Source of the DNA: Vibrio gazogenes
Lineage (GTDB): Bacteria > Pseudomonadota > Gammaproteobacteria > Enterobacterales > Vibrionaceae
Assembly (NCBI RefSeq): GCF_023920225.1
Contig: NZ_CP092587.1
Location: forward strand, 2,604,001 to 2,668,000
DNA: 64,000 bases
Direction of reading: 5' to 3'
Shown here: in pieces, positions 18,769 through 27,517 of the stretch
Layout: each line of letters begins with the position of its first letter
How positions within the stretch are numbered: position 1 is the first letter of the stretch
Program-made: the position numbers and the translations under genes
Notes under the pieces: generated by a model
Databases searched by the model: none
Told to the model about the DNA's origin: nothing
The model's input: only the letters and a program-made list of their open reading frames with translations

Positions 18769-20139
18769 TTGCAAAAATCATCCTACACGTGGAAATCCAC
18801 TGTTCAGAGTTATTTCGATAAACGTTTAGCATGGGTTCTCATGCTTGGATGTTCCAGTGGATTTCCGTGGGTATTAATCGGTTCCAATATGTCCGGCTGG
18901 CTAAAAGATGCTGGATTTACCAATACGGATATTGGTTATTTCAGCAGTATTTTTGTCGCCTACTCAGTCAATTTTTTATGGTCTCCTCTTGTAGACCGAA
19001 TTCATATCCCACTGGTGAGTCGGTGGCTCGGGCAACGGCGTAGCTGGATTTTTGTCTGCCAATGCATCATTTTGTTGTCCACACTGGCAATTGCTTCTTT
19101 TTCCAATCCCACCACCACTCATTTTATGATGACCTACGGGATTGCACTGGTGATCGCATTTGTCTCAGCGACTCAAGATATTGCGATTGATGCTTTCCGG
19201 ATCGACACCTTCAATAAAGCTGAGGAATCAAAGCTACCTCAAGCTTCTGCAATGGCCGTTATCGGTTGGTGGACGGGTTATTCTCTACCGGGGTATCTGG
19301 CATTTACCAATGCCGATCAATATGGCTGGAATACGGTTTATTTTGGGATGGCCGCAGTCATGGTTGTGCTGATCATCTTCACACTGATGACCAGAGAACC
19401 CGTCACCCACCGGGATCTTTTGCAGCAAAAAGCGGAAGCGCGTCACCATCAGTATATTGAATCGCCGGCTCTGCTATGGCTTTCCGTTACCGTGGTCGAA
19501 CCGTTTATTGATTTCTTCAAACGAAATGGCGTTCGGGTTGCATTAACAATTTTACTATTTGTATTTTTGTTCAAAATTGGCGAAGCGTTTTTGGGCAAAA
19601 TGTCGATTTCATTTTACCGAGAGGTCGGGTTCACCAATGAACAGATTGGTTATTATTCGAAAATGATCGGTTGGTGGACAACGATGTTCTTCACGCTGAT
19701 CGGGAGTATGGTGACAGTACGATTCGGGATTGTGAAAGGCTTGATGATCGGCGGAATCGCCATGTCAGCCAGCAATCTAATGTTCTCATGGATTGCGCAG
19801 GCAGGCCCGAATGAACACCTTTTTCTCGCAACGGTCATCGTCGATAACTTTACCACGGCTTTTTCAACCGTCGCATTTGTCTCGTTCCTCACTTTAATGA
19901 CCGGACAAGCTTTTTCGGCAACGCAATATGCGCTATTAGCGTCTTTAGGCAATGCCGGGCGCACCGTCCTCTCATCATTCAGTGGCGCGATGGTCGATTA
20001 TCTTAACAACTGGCCGCTATTTTTTGTCCTGACTGCGGTGATGGTTGTCCCGAGCCTGATCATGCTTTACCTGCTCCGACATTACTTTACGGATCTGTTG
20101 GAAAAAGCAAAAGCATCCAGAAAACAAGATTGCATTTAA
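18769..20139 (+). CDS. ampG: Muropeptide permease AmpG (MFS)
   Basis: A 456-residue major-facilitator protein with about 12-14 membrane helices. The opening LMLGCSSGFPWVLIGSNMSGWLKDAG and the later ATQDIAIDAFRID segment are the AmpG signatures. It imports GlcNAc-anhydro-muropeptides released from the cell wall, the entry step of peptidoglycan recycling. Translation very probably starts at TTG 18769: GAGG lies 8 bases upstream and the protein then aligns from its first residues; the next in-frame ATG is inside the first helix region. It is the third gene of a lipoprotein-cyclophilin-ampG run. Confidence 0.93.
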   Translation: MQKSSYTWKSTVQSYFDKRLAWVLMLGCSSGFPWVLIGSNMSGWLKDAGFTNTDIGYFSSIFVAYSVNFLWSPLVDRIHIPLVSRWLGQRRSWIFVCQCIILLSTLAIASFSNPTTTHFMMTYGIALVIAFVSATQDIAIDAFRIDTFNKAEESKLPQASAMAVIGWWTGYSLPGYLAFTNADQYGWNTVYFGMAAVMVVLIIFTLMTREPVTHRDLLQQKAEARHHQYIESPALLWLSVTVVEPFIDFFKRNGVRVALTILLFVFLFKIGEAFLGKMSISFYREVGFTNEQIGYYSKMIGWWTTMFFTLIGSMVTVRFGIVKGLMIGGIAMSASNLMFSWIAQAGPNEHLFLATVIVDNFTTAFSTVAFVSFLTLMTGQAFSATQYALLASLGNAGRTVLSSFSGAMVDYLNNWPLFFVLTAVMVVPSLIMLYLLRHYFTDLLEKAKASRKQDCI

Positions 20140-20197
20140 ATCAGGCTTGATTAGACTCGCTAATCGTTCGGAACAAATCAATGAGCCCCAATAAAGC

Positions 20198-21088
20198 ATG
20201 AATATTCTGGTGATTGGCCCGGGAGCGATTGGCTCGCTTTGGGCCATCAAATTACAGCAAGACGGACATCAAGTCGCAGTGTTTGGCAGGCAAACCGAAT
20301 CTCACTATCAGTGTCAGTTCGGTGAACACAGCTATACATTCCGCAACCGGCAGATCAACGATATCAAACACGCTGATCTCATTTTGGTAACCGTCAAAGC
20401 CTGGCAGGTCACTTCGGCCCTTCATTCACTGGCCCATCAGATCAATCCAGACACCATCATGATGCTCATGCACAACGGAATGGGGACGGTTGAGTCAGTC
20501 AGAACCTTATTACCAACCAATCCAATCATTCTGGCGACGACGACACATGGCGCTTTCAAGCCATCGTCGACACAACTCTTCCATACCGGACAAGGTGAAA
20601 CCTTAATCGGTGCTGCGAATGAGCAAGGTCATCGGTGTCAGTTTCTGACTGATGTCTTAGAACATGCATTTCCCGAGGTTCACTGGCACCCCCAGATCGA
20701 ACACGCCCTATGGCGCAAACTTGCCGTCAATTGTGTGATCAATCCCCTAACCGCCATCCATCAATGTCCGAATGGCAATTTAGCACTTCCCGAATATCAA
20801 GCTGTCATCTCTCGTCTGATCGCGGAAGTGGGTACCGTCATGGCAGCTGAGAACATTCCGGTTCATCTTGAAGAGTTAACCACTCATATTGACCGAGTCA
20901 TCACTGCAACAGCGGAAAATAAGTCGTCGATGCATCAAGATGTTTACCACCGGAGAAAAACTGAAATAGACTTTATTACGGGATATCTGCTCAGCAGTGC
21001 GAAAAAGCATAGAATTGCAGTCCCAGAAAACGAAGCCTTATATCAGCACATCAGGATATTGGAACAACAGTGGGAGTCACTCATATGA
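20198..21088 (+). CDS. panE: 2-dehydropantoate 2-reductase
   Basis: A 296-residue ketopantoate reductase. The NADP-binding motif VIGPGAIGSLWA sits at residues about 5-16. The catalytic region ALWRKLAVNCVINPLTAI contains the conserved Lys and Asn, and SSMHQDVYHRRKTEIDFITG is the family's C-terminal signature. It reduces ketopantoate to pantoate in pantothenate and coenzyme A synthesis. The gene lies 58 bases after ampG and its stop overlaps the yajL start as ATGA. Confidence 0.95.
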   Translation: MNILVIGPGAIGSLWAIKLQQDGHQVAVFGRQTESHYQCQFGEHSYTFRNRQINDIKHADLILVTVKAWQVTSALHSLAHQINPDTIMMLMHNGMGTVESVRTLLPTNPIILATTTHGAFKPSSTQLFHTGQGETLIGAANEQGHRCQFLTDVLEHAFPEVHWHPQIEHALWRKLAVNCVINPLTAIHQCPNGNLALPEYQAVISRLIAEVGTVMAAENIPVHLEELTTHIDRVITATAENKSSMHQDVYHRRKTEIDFITGYLLSSAKKHRIAVPENEALYQHIRILEQQWESLI

Positions 21089-21684
21089 GTTATAACATCT
21101 TAGTACCAATTGCGACCGGCAGTGAAGAAATCGAAGCGATCACGATCATTGATGTGATGGTTCGGGCGGGTTATCACGTGGTCATCGCCAGTGCCGATCC
21201 GACAGAACAACTGGTAATGAAAGCTTCGCGAGGCGTGATGTTGACCGCAGAAACACCGCTTCGCCACGTCATAAACCAACCGTTTGATGCGATTATTCTG
21301 CCCGGCGGTCTCACCGGTGCAGAAAACTTCCGCGATAATCCGCTCCTCATTGAGCAACTCAGACAGCAAAAACAAGCCGGTCGTCTGGTTGCTGCGATCT
21401 GTGCTGCGCCGGCAATTGTATTACAGCATCATCACCTGTTCCCTGAAGCTCAGTTCACCTGCCACCCGAATTTTCAACAACAGATTCCCGATGCTCAGAA
21501 AAGTACACAACGTGTGGTTTACGATAGCTCAGCCAATTTGTTAACCAGTCAGGGGCCGGGAACCGCCTTAGAATTCGCTCTGGAATTGGTTCGTCTGCTC
21601 TCCGGAGAACAACACATGTGGCAGGTCGCTGAACCGATGATTCCGCCGGCTGAGATTACGCCAGTTCAACCGCTTAATACTTAA
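21085..21684 (+). CDS. yajL: DJ-1/PfpI-family protein YajL (protein deglycase/chaperone)
   Basis: A 199-residue DJ-1 superfamily protein. Glu15 in GSEEIEAITIIDVMVRAGY and the nucleophile Cys106 in AAICAAPAIVL are in place, followed by the conserved His region. YajL protects proteins from methylglyoxal and oxidative thiol damage, though the reported deglycase activity is debated. The ATG at 21085 overlaps the panE stop; a GTG or TTG further upstream would give a longer but unconserved N-terminus. It is coupled to panE, and csdA follows after 15 bases. Confidence 0.93.
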   Translation: MSYNILVPIATGSEEIEAITIIDVMVRAGYHVVIASADPTEQLVMKASRGVMLTAETPLRHVINQPFDAIILPGGLTGAENFRDNPLLIEQLRQQKQAGRLVAAICAAPAIVLQHHHLFPEAQFTCHPNFQQQIPDAQKSTQRVVYDSSANLLTSQGPGTALEFALELVRLLSGEQHMWQVAEPMIPPAEITPVQPLNT

Positions 21685-21699
21685 TGAGTCGTAACCGTC

Positions 21700-22902
21700 A
21701 TGACATTTGATATTTCGTCCGTTCGCCAACAGTTTCCGTCGTTAAACGATGCTGCTTATGTCTATTTGGACAGCGCTGCAACCACGCAAAAACCACAATG
21801 CGTAATTGACCGATTGTCTCACTATTATCAGTATCAGAATGCCAATGTTCACCGCGGTAGCCATCATCTCACTGCCGAGGCGACCCAAGCATTCGAACAA
21901 GCTCGCTCATTGGTTGCCAACTTTATCGGTGCGGCCTCCGAACAGGAAATTATCTGGACAAGGGGCGCAACAGAATCCTTAAACCTGATCGCTCAAAGTT
22001 GGGGAAGAGCGAACTTGAGTGCAGGTGACGAAATTTTAGTGAGTGAAACCGAACATCACGCGAATATCGTGCCGTGGCAATTAGTTGCGGAACAAACAGG
22101 CGCACGGGTCGTCAAGATCCCGATGACGGCACAGGGAGAGTTTGGCTGGGAGGCTTATACACAACTGCTCAATGCCAAAACCAAACTGGTGGCGGTTGCG
22201 CATATGACCAATGTCACCGGTACTCGGCTACCGCTAGAAGCGATTATTCCGCTGGCTCATCAGACTGGCGCTGTCGTCGTGGTGGACGGAGCACAAGGGA
22301 TCGTCCATGAATCAGTCAATATGATTGAAATGGACGCTGATTTTTATGTTTTCTCCGGTCACAAACTGTATGCCCCCACCGGCATCGGCGTTCTGTATGG
22401 CAAACAGCACTTGTTGGATGCCATGCCACCTTGGCAAGGTGGCGGCAAAATGGTCGAGAAGGTTTCTTTTGAGCAAACCACATTTACCGGATTACCCGGT
22501 AAATTTGAAGCGGGAACCCCCAACATCGCCGGTGCCATTACGCTGGCTGAAGCCATTCGCTGGTATCAGTCTGTTGCAGTCGAAGACCGGGAACAGCATC
22601 TGCACCAGTTACAACAGTTGGCCTATCAGGGATTAAGTCAGTATGAAGATGTGCGGGTCATCGGATACCAGCCCAATGCCAGTATTCTCAGTTTTGTCGT
22701 GGAAGGTGTGCATCATCAGGATGTTGCCACGCTCTTGGATCAACAAGGCATTATTGTCAGATCGGGCCATCATTGTGCTCATCCTTGTATGGATGCGTTT
22801 GGCATTCAAGGAACCATTCGTCTGTCTTTCGGGATATATAACACCATGGCGGATGTGCAAAAGTTTATTGCCGCCTTGGACAAAAGTCTGAGCTTTTTCT
22901 AA
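21700..22902 (+). CDS. csdA: Cysteine desulfurase CsdA
   Basis: A 400-residue PLP-dependent class V aminotransferase-fold enzyme of the CsdA/SufS group. Visible are YLDSAATTQKP, TRGATESLNLIAQSWG, SETEHHANIVPWQ, the PLP-lysine motif FSGHKLYAPTGIGVLYG and the catalytic loop RSGHHCAHPCMDAFG with Cys359. It removes sulfur from cysteine and hands it to CsdE. In E. coli csdA-csdE form one transcription unit; here csdE and tcdA lie on the opposite strand, converging on csdA with 45 bases between the stops. Confidence 0.95.
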   Translation: MTFDISSVRQQFPSLNDAAYVYLDSAATTQKPQCVIDRLSHYYQYQNANVHRGSHHLTAEATQAFEQARSLVANFIGAASEQEIIWTRGATESLNLIAQSWGRANLSAGDEILVSETEHHANIVPWQLVAEQTGARVVKIPMTAQGEFGWEAYTQLLNAKTKLVAVAHMTNVTGTRLPLEAIIPLAHQTGAVVVVDGAQGIVHESVNMIEMDADFYVFSGHKLYAPTGIGVLYGKQHLLDAMPPWQGGGKMVEKVSFEQTTFTGLPGKFEAGTPNIAGAITLAEAIRWYQSVAVEDREQHLHQLQQLAYQGLSQYEDVRVIGYQPNASILSFVVEGVHHQDVATLLDQQGIIVRSGHHCAHPCMDAFGIQGTIRLSFGIYNTMADVQKFIAALDKSLSFF

Positions 22903-22947
22903 CCGCAGCGTTTCGCACACAACACCGAGTGACACGCTGCCAGTCTG

Positions 22948-23382
22948 TCAGCGCTGACTCAGTGTCTGGATTTGCCGGACGATAGCGCGAAGGCCATTGC
23001 CCCGGGATGGGCTGAGATGATTTAACAATCCTAAGCGGGAAAAATAGTCTTCGATAGGGAAAGCCGCAATCGCATCACCCGTTTTCCCTTGATAAGCCGC
23101 CATCACAATCGCAATCAATCCACGGACAATTCTGGCATCGGAATCTGCACAAAAGATCCACTGTTCCTGTTCCGATTCCGCCACTAACCAGACATGACTC
23201 TCGCAGCCCGAGACCTGAACGCGTTCGGATTTCAAATCCTCCGGCATCGCGGGTAACTGTTTTCCCCACTGAATCACTTGGCGATACTTATCTTCCCAGC
23301 CGTGAAGGCTTGCCATGATTTGCTGCACATCGTCAGCAGTGATTTCTCGACCAAATGGCGACAACGGTAAATTAGACATCAT
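22948..23382 (-). CDS. csdE: Sulfur acceptor protein CsdE (SufE family)
   Basis: A 144-residue SufE-fold protein. The sulfur-accepting cysteine is in QVSGCESHVWL (Cys60, compared with Cys61 in E. coli CsdE), and ADSDARIVRGLIAIV is the usual following helix. It accepts persulfide sulfur from CsdA and passes it on, in E. coli also interacting with TcdA. It follows tcdA by 12 bases on the same strand and faces csdA. The start may be either of two adjacent ATGs (23382 or 23379). Confidence 0.92.
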   Translation of the reverse strand: MMSNLPLSPFGREITADDVQQIMASLHGWEDKYRQVIQWGKQLPAMPEDLKSERVQVSGCESHVWLVAESEQEQWIFCADSDARIVRGLIAIVMAAYQGKTGDAIAAFPIEDYFSRLGLLNHLSPSRGNGLRAIVRQIQTLSQR

Positions 23383-23394
23383 ATTATCCTTCCA

Positions 23395-24204
23395 TCACTG
23401 TTGATATTTGCGGATCAGTTTTTCGACAATTTTAGCGGCTGCCACAAAGCCGAAGCTTGCAGTGACCATGGTTGCGGCACCAAACCCCGTGGCACAATCC
23501 ATCCGCTTCGGACCTTCGGCCGTCGATTTCATCGCACAAACCGAGCCGTCAGCCTGCGGATATTTTAATTGCTCGGTCGAAAAGACACATTCAATACCAA
23601 ACTTTCGCGCCGGATTTTTTGGAAAATGATAGTCTCGCCGTAAACGATCTTTCAGTTTCTTCGCCAGTGGATCCTGAATCGTCCGGGTCAAATCCGCCAC
23701 CTGTATCTGGGTCGGATCGACTTGCCCACCGGCACCACCCACGGTAATCACTTTGATCTTATTGCGGCGACAATAAGCTAATAATGCAGCTTTCGCTTTC
23801 AGGCTATCAATCGCATCCAACACATAATCAAATTCGGGTTTCAGATACAAATGTTGGTTGTCAGGAGAGATGAAATCATCAATCAAATTGACGCGACACT
23901 CAGGGTTAATCAACCGGATTCGCGCCGCCATTACGTCGATTTTGCTTTGACCAACCGTCCCCTGCATCGCATGGATCTGACGATTCACATTAGTCACGCA
24001 TACATCATCCATGTCGATTAAAGTCAGTTCACCGATACCGGTTCTTGCCAACGCTTCCGCCCCCCATGAACCAACGCCACCCAGACCAATGACACAGACA
24101 TGTGCCGCACGGAGAATCTCAACCGCATCATGACCATAAAGACGGCGGGTTCCGCCAAAACGCTGGTTGTAATCATCAGAAGCCGGCGTATCTAATTCAC
24201 GCAT
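23395..24204 (-). CDS. tcdA: tRNA threonylcarbamoyladenosine dehydratase TcdA (CsdL)
   Basis: A 269-residue E1-like (ThiF/MoeB fold) enzyme. The nucleotide-binding motif VIGLGGVGSWGAEALARTGIG is followed by LIDMDDVCVTNVNRQIHA and later by RMDCATGFGAATMVTA. It converts t6A37 in tRNA to the cyclic ct6A form. I placed the start at ATG 24204, with GGGGAA upstream, because upstream codons are not conserved and overlap the mltA terminator. It forms an operon with csdE, which fits the known CsdA-CsdE-TcdA sulfur/E1-like system. Confidence 0.94.
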   Translation of the reverse strand: MRELDTPASDDYNQRFGGTRRLYGHDAVEILRAAHVCVIGLGGVGSWGAEALARTGIGELTLIDMDDVCVTNVNRQIHAMQGTVGQSKIDVMAARIRLINPECRVNLIDDFISPDNQHLYLKPEFDYVLDAIDSLKAKAALLAYCRRNKIKVITVGGAGGQVDPTQIQVADLTRTIQDPLAKKLKDRLRRDYHFPKNPARKFGIECVFSTEQLKYPQADGSVCAMKSTAEGPKRMDCATGFGAATMVTASFGFVAAAKIVEKLIRKYQQ

Positions 24205-24243
24205 TACATTCCCCAAAGTCAAAACCATTTTGCCAAAGTATCT

Positions 24244-24277
24244 TGAAAAAGAAAGAGTGCGATTTATACGCACTCTT
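24244..24277 (-). terminator. Intrinsic terminator of mltA
   Basis: AAGAGTGCG (24253-24261) pairs with CGCACTCTT (24269-24277) around a 7-nt loop. On the minus strand it is followed by TCTTTTTC. It lies 31 bases past the mltA stop and 49 bases before tcdA, so tcdA-csdE should have a separate promoter. Confidence 0.83.
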
Positions 24278-24307
24278 GCTGCAAAAGTCTAGAAAACCAT
24301 CCGGAAA

Positions 24308-25411
24308 CTATTCTAATTTTTCTGGCGGTAAAGCCCACGGAGCCTGCGTCGGAGAGTTTTCTAATCCCAGTTTCCATACGCGTCCGAAATGACGGTAATG
24401 ACCGGCAGCGATCCCGGCTCGTTCACCCATACCATGATAAAGATCGAGATGGTTATCTTTCACCGCACCGCCGGTATCGAGCACAATCAACAATCGCAAC
24501 TCATGTGTTCCACTCCAACTGCCATCCGCATTGAGCAATGGAACTTCGGCCAAGATCGGCGTTCCCATCGGAAAAATCCGTCGGTCCCCGGCAACCGAAG
24601 CCATCGGTAACAGTTGAATACCGGCAGAACCGGTTACTGGTGCCGCGGCTCTTGGCTCAAAAAACACATAGGACGGATTTTGTTCCAGCAAGGTTTTTAC
24701 CTCATCTTCAGGATGCGTCATGACCCAGTGTTTGATCGCTTTCAACGACATTTTTTCACGCGGGATCTCGCCCTGATCGATCAGCACTTTGCCGATACTG
24801 ATATAGGCTTTGTTGTTTTTTCCTGCATAGGCAAAATATTCCAGAGAATCGTCATCCCCGAAATGAACAAAGCCGCTGCCTTGCACCTCCATAATGAACG
24901 GATCAATCAGATTCGCGGAATAACCCAGTTCCAATCCCTGCCCGGTGAGTGCTCCTGCATAAATCTGCGCCCGGGTCGGACAATCGGCCTCACAGACCGG
25001 CATGGCATATAGCGGATAACGAAACACCTCATCAGGAGTATGACGTAGTTCAATCACTGGTGAAAAATAACCGGTAAATAAAACATTCCCCTGTTGATCG
25101 CCCCCTTGAAGCTGAGCCGCCTGAACCCCGTACTGTTGCAATTTCTCAGGATCGCCACTTTCTTGAATCCACTCTTTCAGATGCTGATAAAGCGGCTGAT
25201 AGAGCATCGCCAGTGACGGAGAATTTTGCACCACCAGATCACTCTGGAGCGGAAATTCGGTAAAATCCCGAGGCGCATTGGAAGTAATGGTCTCTGTTCG
25301 GTTGAGATCATTTGATAATGTGCCGTCGAGATACTGTTGAGCACGATCGGTCGGGTGCACACACCCATTGAGTATCACAGACGCCAGCATCAGGCCCAAT
25401 ATTTTTTTCAC
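24308..25411 (-). CDS. mltA: Membrane-bound lytic murein transglycosylase A
   Basis: A 367-residue outer-membrane lipoprotein of the MltA family. The GTG at 25411 begins the signal peptide VKKILGLMLASVILNGC with lipobox LNGC, and GGA lies about ten bases upstream; the longer TTG frame is unlikely. The catalytic double-psi barrel contains VFFEPRAAAPVTGSAGIQLLP and the catalytic Asp in LIVLDTGGAVKDNHLDLYHG. It cleaves peptidoglycan glycan strands to release anhydro-muropeptides, the substrates of AmpG encoded 5 kb away. It diverges from argA. Confidence 0.94.
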   Translation of the reverse strand: MKKILGLMLASVILNGCVHPTDRAQQYLDGTLSNDLNRTETITSNAPRDFTEFPLQSDLVVQNSPSLAMLYQPLYQHLKEWIQESGDPEKLQQYGVQAAQLQGGDQQGNVLFTGYFSPVIELRHTPDEVFRYPLYAMPVCEADCPTRAQIYAGALTGQGLELGYSANLIDPFIMEVQGSGFVHFGDDDSLEYFAYAGKNNKAYISIGKVLIDQGEIPREKMSLKAIKHWVMTHPEDEVKTLLEQNPSYVFFEPRAAAPVTGSAGIQLLPMASVAGDRRIFPMGTPILAEVPLLNADGSWSGTHELRLLIVLDTGGAVKDNHLDLYHGMGERAGIAAGHYRHFGRVWKLGLENSPTQAPWALPPEKLE

Positions 25412-25561
25412 AGTTCGTTTTCCATCATTTACGGTTGGCAAAGCATGACAAATTGATCCATCATCTGCAATCGACAGGACGGATATTTAAACGAAATTTA
25501 TCAACTTCTGACGTGCAGACAATCATGGACGAAAAAGCAATAAAAAACACTTGCTCAACAA

Positions 25562-25575
25562 TGAATAAAAAGTCA
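25562..25575 (+). promoter_or_regulatory. ArgR-box-like site upstream of argA
   Basis: TGAATAAAAAGTCA differs by one base from the ArgR consensus TGAATWWWWATTCA and lies about 35 bases before the argA start, where ArgR operators occur. A second, poorer copy may follow three bases later. The assignment rests on sequence similarity and position only. Confidence 0.5.
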
Positions 25576-25609
25576 TTATTTCAACATAAATAAACATGGA
25601 CATTTTACT

Positions 25610-26953
25610 GTGAAAAACAGAAGTACTGCACTGGTTAAAGGCTTTCGTCAATCAACACCATACGTCAATGCGCACCGTGGAAAAACAATGGTCATCATGC
25701 TCGGTGGTGAGGCGGTCGCGGACAAGAATTTCACCAATATCATCAGTGATATTGCCCTGCTGCATAGTCTGGGAGTAAAGCTGGTCGTGGTGCATGGTGC
25801 TCGTCCGCAAATCAATCAGATTTTGCAGGAACAAGCATGTGCAACGCCCTACTATAAGGGCATTCGGATCACCAATGAAAAAGCTTTACCACTGGTCATG
25901 CAGGCCGCAGGTCAGCTCCAGCTTTCAATCACCGGAAAACTCTCCTTAAGCCTGAATAATACACCGATGGCAGGTAACCAACTGAATGTCGTCAGCGGTA
26001 ATTTTGTCATTGCCCAACCTTTAGGGATTGATGATGGCATTGACTACTGTCATAGCGGACGGGTGCGCCGCATCAATATCGATGGGATCAACCGGGCTTT
26101 AGAACAAGACTCCGTCGTCCTGCTCGGCCCAATCGCCAGTTCGGTGACCGGAGAGTGTTTTAATCTTCTGTCGGAAGAGGTCGCCACGCAAGTTGCGATT
26201 CGTCTCAAAGCCGACAAACTGATCGGATTCTGTTCCGAACAAGGCATTATTGATGAACACGGCAACTCGATTGCTGAACTGTTTCCGGCCGACGTCGAAG
26301 CACTATTGAACCGAATGGAACCCGATCCCCAAGACGAAGAACAACAAGACATTCATACTGGCAGAGTCCGTTTCCTCAGAGCTGCGATTTCAGCCTGTCG
26401 TGCAGGCGTCCCTCGCAGTCATTTGGTCAGCTACAAAGAAGATGGCGCCTTGATTCAAGAGCTGTTCTCTTTTGATGGTATCGGTACTCAAGTCGTGATG
26501 GCCAGTTCAGAACAGGTTCGTCAGGCCACCATCGATGATATCGGTGGTATTTTCGATTTAATCCAGCCACTGGAAGAGAAAGGCATTTTGGTACGTCGTT
26601 CGAGAGAACAGCTTGAACAAGAAATTCATCGCTTCACCATTATTGACCGCGACGGCCTGATTATCGGTTGTGCTGCACTTTATCCTTATGTGGAAGAAAG
26701 CATGGCAGAAATGGCATGTGTCGCTATTCATAATGAATACCGAGATAGTAATCGTGGACTGATGTTGCTCAATCATATGAAAGGACAAGCGAAAAACATG
26801 GGGATCAAACATATGTTCGTACTCACCACGCATAGCCTGCATTGGTTCAGAGAACAGGGATTTGTCGAGATGGATGTGAGTTCACTACCAGCAATCAAAC
26901 AAAACCTGTACAACTACCAACGCCGCTCTAAAGTATTGAGTCTCGAACTGTAA
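25610..26953 (+). CDS. argA: Amino-acid N-acetyltransferase (N-acetylglutamate synthase) ArgA
   Basis: A 447-residue two-domain enzyme. The N-terminal amino-acid-kinase-like domain (residues about 25-280) starts with [14 protein letters not shown] and [13 protein letters not shown] and binds arginine for feedback inhibition. The C-terminal GNAT domain (about 295-440) has [19 protein letters not shown] and [10 protein letters not shown] and acetylates glutamate, the first step of arginine synthesis. The GTG start at 25610 has GGA nine bases upstream and matches the conserved N-terminus [22 protein letters not shown] in part. An ArgR-like site lies upstream. Confidence 0.95.
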   Translation: MKNRSTALVKGFRQSTPYVNAHRGKTMVIMLGGEAVADKNFTNIISDIALLHSLGVKLVVVHGARPQINQILQEQACATPYYKGIRITNEKALPLVMQAAGQLQLSITGKLSLSLNNTPMAGNQLNVVSGNFVIAQPLGIDDGIDYCHSGRVRRINIDGINRALEQDSVVLLGPIASSVTGECFNLLSEEVATQVAIRLKADKLIGFCSEQGIIDEHGNSIAELFPADVEALLNRMEPDPQDEEQQDIHTGRVRFLRAAISACRAGVPRSHLVSYKEDGALIQELFSFDGIGTQVVMASSEQVRQATIDDIGGIFDLIQPLEEKGILVRRSREQLEQEIHRFTIIDRDGLIIGCAALYPYVEESMAEMACVAIHNEYRDSNRGLMLLNHMKGQAKNMGIKHMFVLTTHSLHWFREQGFVEMDVSSLPAIKQNLYNYQRRSKVLSLEL

Positions 26954-27019
26954 CGAGCGTGGACGATCAGGCTTGGATAGTCACTGGTGCAATGAATCAT
27001 ATAGCGACATTCAAGCCCG

Positions 27020-27076
27020 TTTACTGTTTTACTGTTTATTGTTTATTGTTTATTGTTTATTGTTTATTGTTTATTG
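27020..27076 (+). repeat. Heptanucleotide tandem repeat (TTTATTG)
   Basis: Six exact copies of TTTATTG at 27035-27076 are preceded by two diverged copies (TTTACTG at 27020-27026 and TTTTACTG at 27027-27034). The array starts about 65 bases after the argA stop. A 7-base unit shifts the frame if its copy number changes, but no credible gene spans it. The flanking 26954-27274 region shows no other recognisable feature. Confidence 0.93.
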
Positions 27077-27274
27077 TCAGTCATAGCAAAGACTTAGGTT
27101 GCACTGAAACTGAACAGATAACAAACAGCTTTACTCTATTTTCAAATTGTGTAAAATTCACCCAATCAATTTAGAGATGTATTTTTTGAGATATGGATCA
27201 CGGTATTTACTCAAAGTAAAAAGTAATGCAAGGATGCTTTTAGTCACTAAAATAGTCATTAAGAGCACAGAAAT

Positions 27275-27460
27275 ATGAGAACAGTTATCTGTAATTCACT
27301 TCAAAGCTTCTGGGACATGGGAGACCATCAGTTTTTAGAAGGTCATAATGTTCATTGTGTTTTTCCGATGAATGAACAAGTTAAAAGCTTTATTCTGGAA
27401 TGTCAGTCTCGTTATAAAATTCGCGCCATCACATTCACATCAATCGTCCTAAATCGATAA
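27275..27460 (+). CDS. Possible small protein of unknown function
   Basis: A 61-codon frame from ATG 27275 to TAA, beginning MRTVICNSLQSFWDMGD and ending with a basic, hydrophobic tail. Its composition is plausible for a protein and a hairpin (27481-27510) lies just after the stop, but the ribosome binding site is poor and I do not recognise the sequence. It lies alone between argA and the convergent recD. It may be a lineage-specific small gene or chance. Confidence 0.33.
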   Translation: MRTVICNSLQSFWDMGDHQFLEGHNVHCVFPMNEQVKSFILECQSRYKIRAITFTSIVLNR

Positions 27461-27480
27461 ATGATGTTCATCGATTTGCA

Positions 27481-27510
27481 AGCTAATTCCGGGCTTTTTC
27501 GGAATTAGCT
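27481..27510. terminator. Hairpin between the small ORF and recD
   Basis: AGCTAATTCCG (27481-27491) pairs perfectly with CGGAATTAGCT (27500-27510), an 11 bp stem with an 8-nt loop. It lies 8 bases past the recD stop. Neither side has a clear T tract, so its strength as a terminator is uncertain. Confidence 0.6.
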
Positions 27511-27517
27511 CAAGTCG

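Noticed and set aside
27020..27076. Possible CRISPR array
   Set aside because: The repeats are 7 bases, directly adjacent and without spacers; no cas genes are present.
26959..27174. 71-codon ORF across the heptamer repeat
   Set aside because: Its middle is only the translated repeat (CLLFIVY units); there is no ribosome binding site and no resemblance to a protein family.
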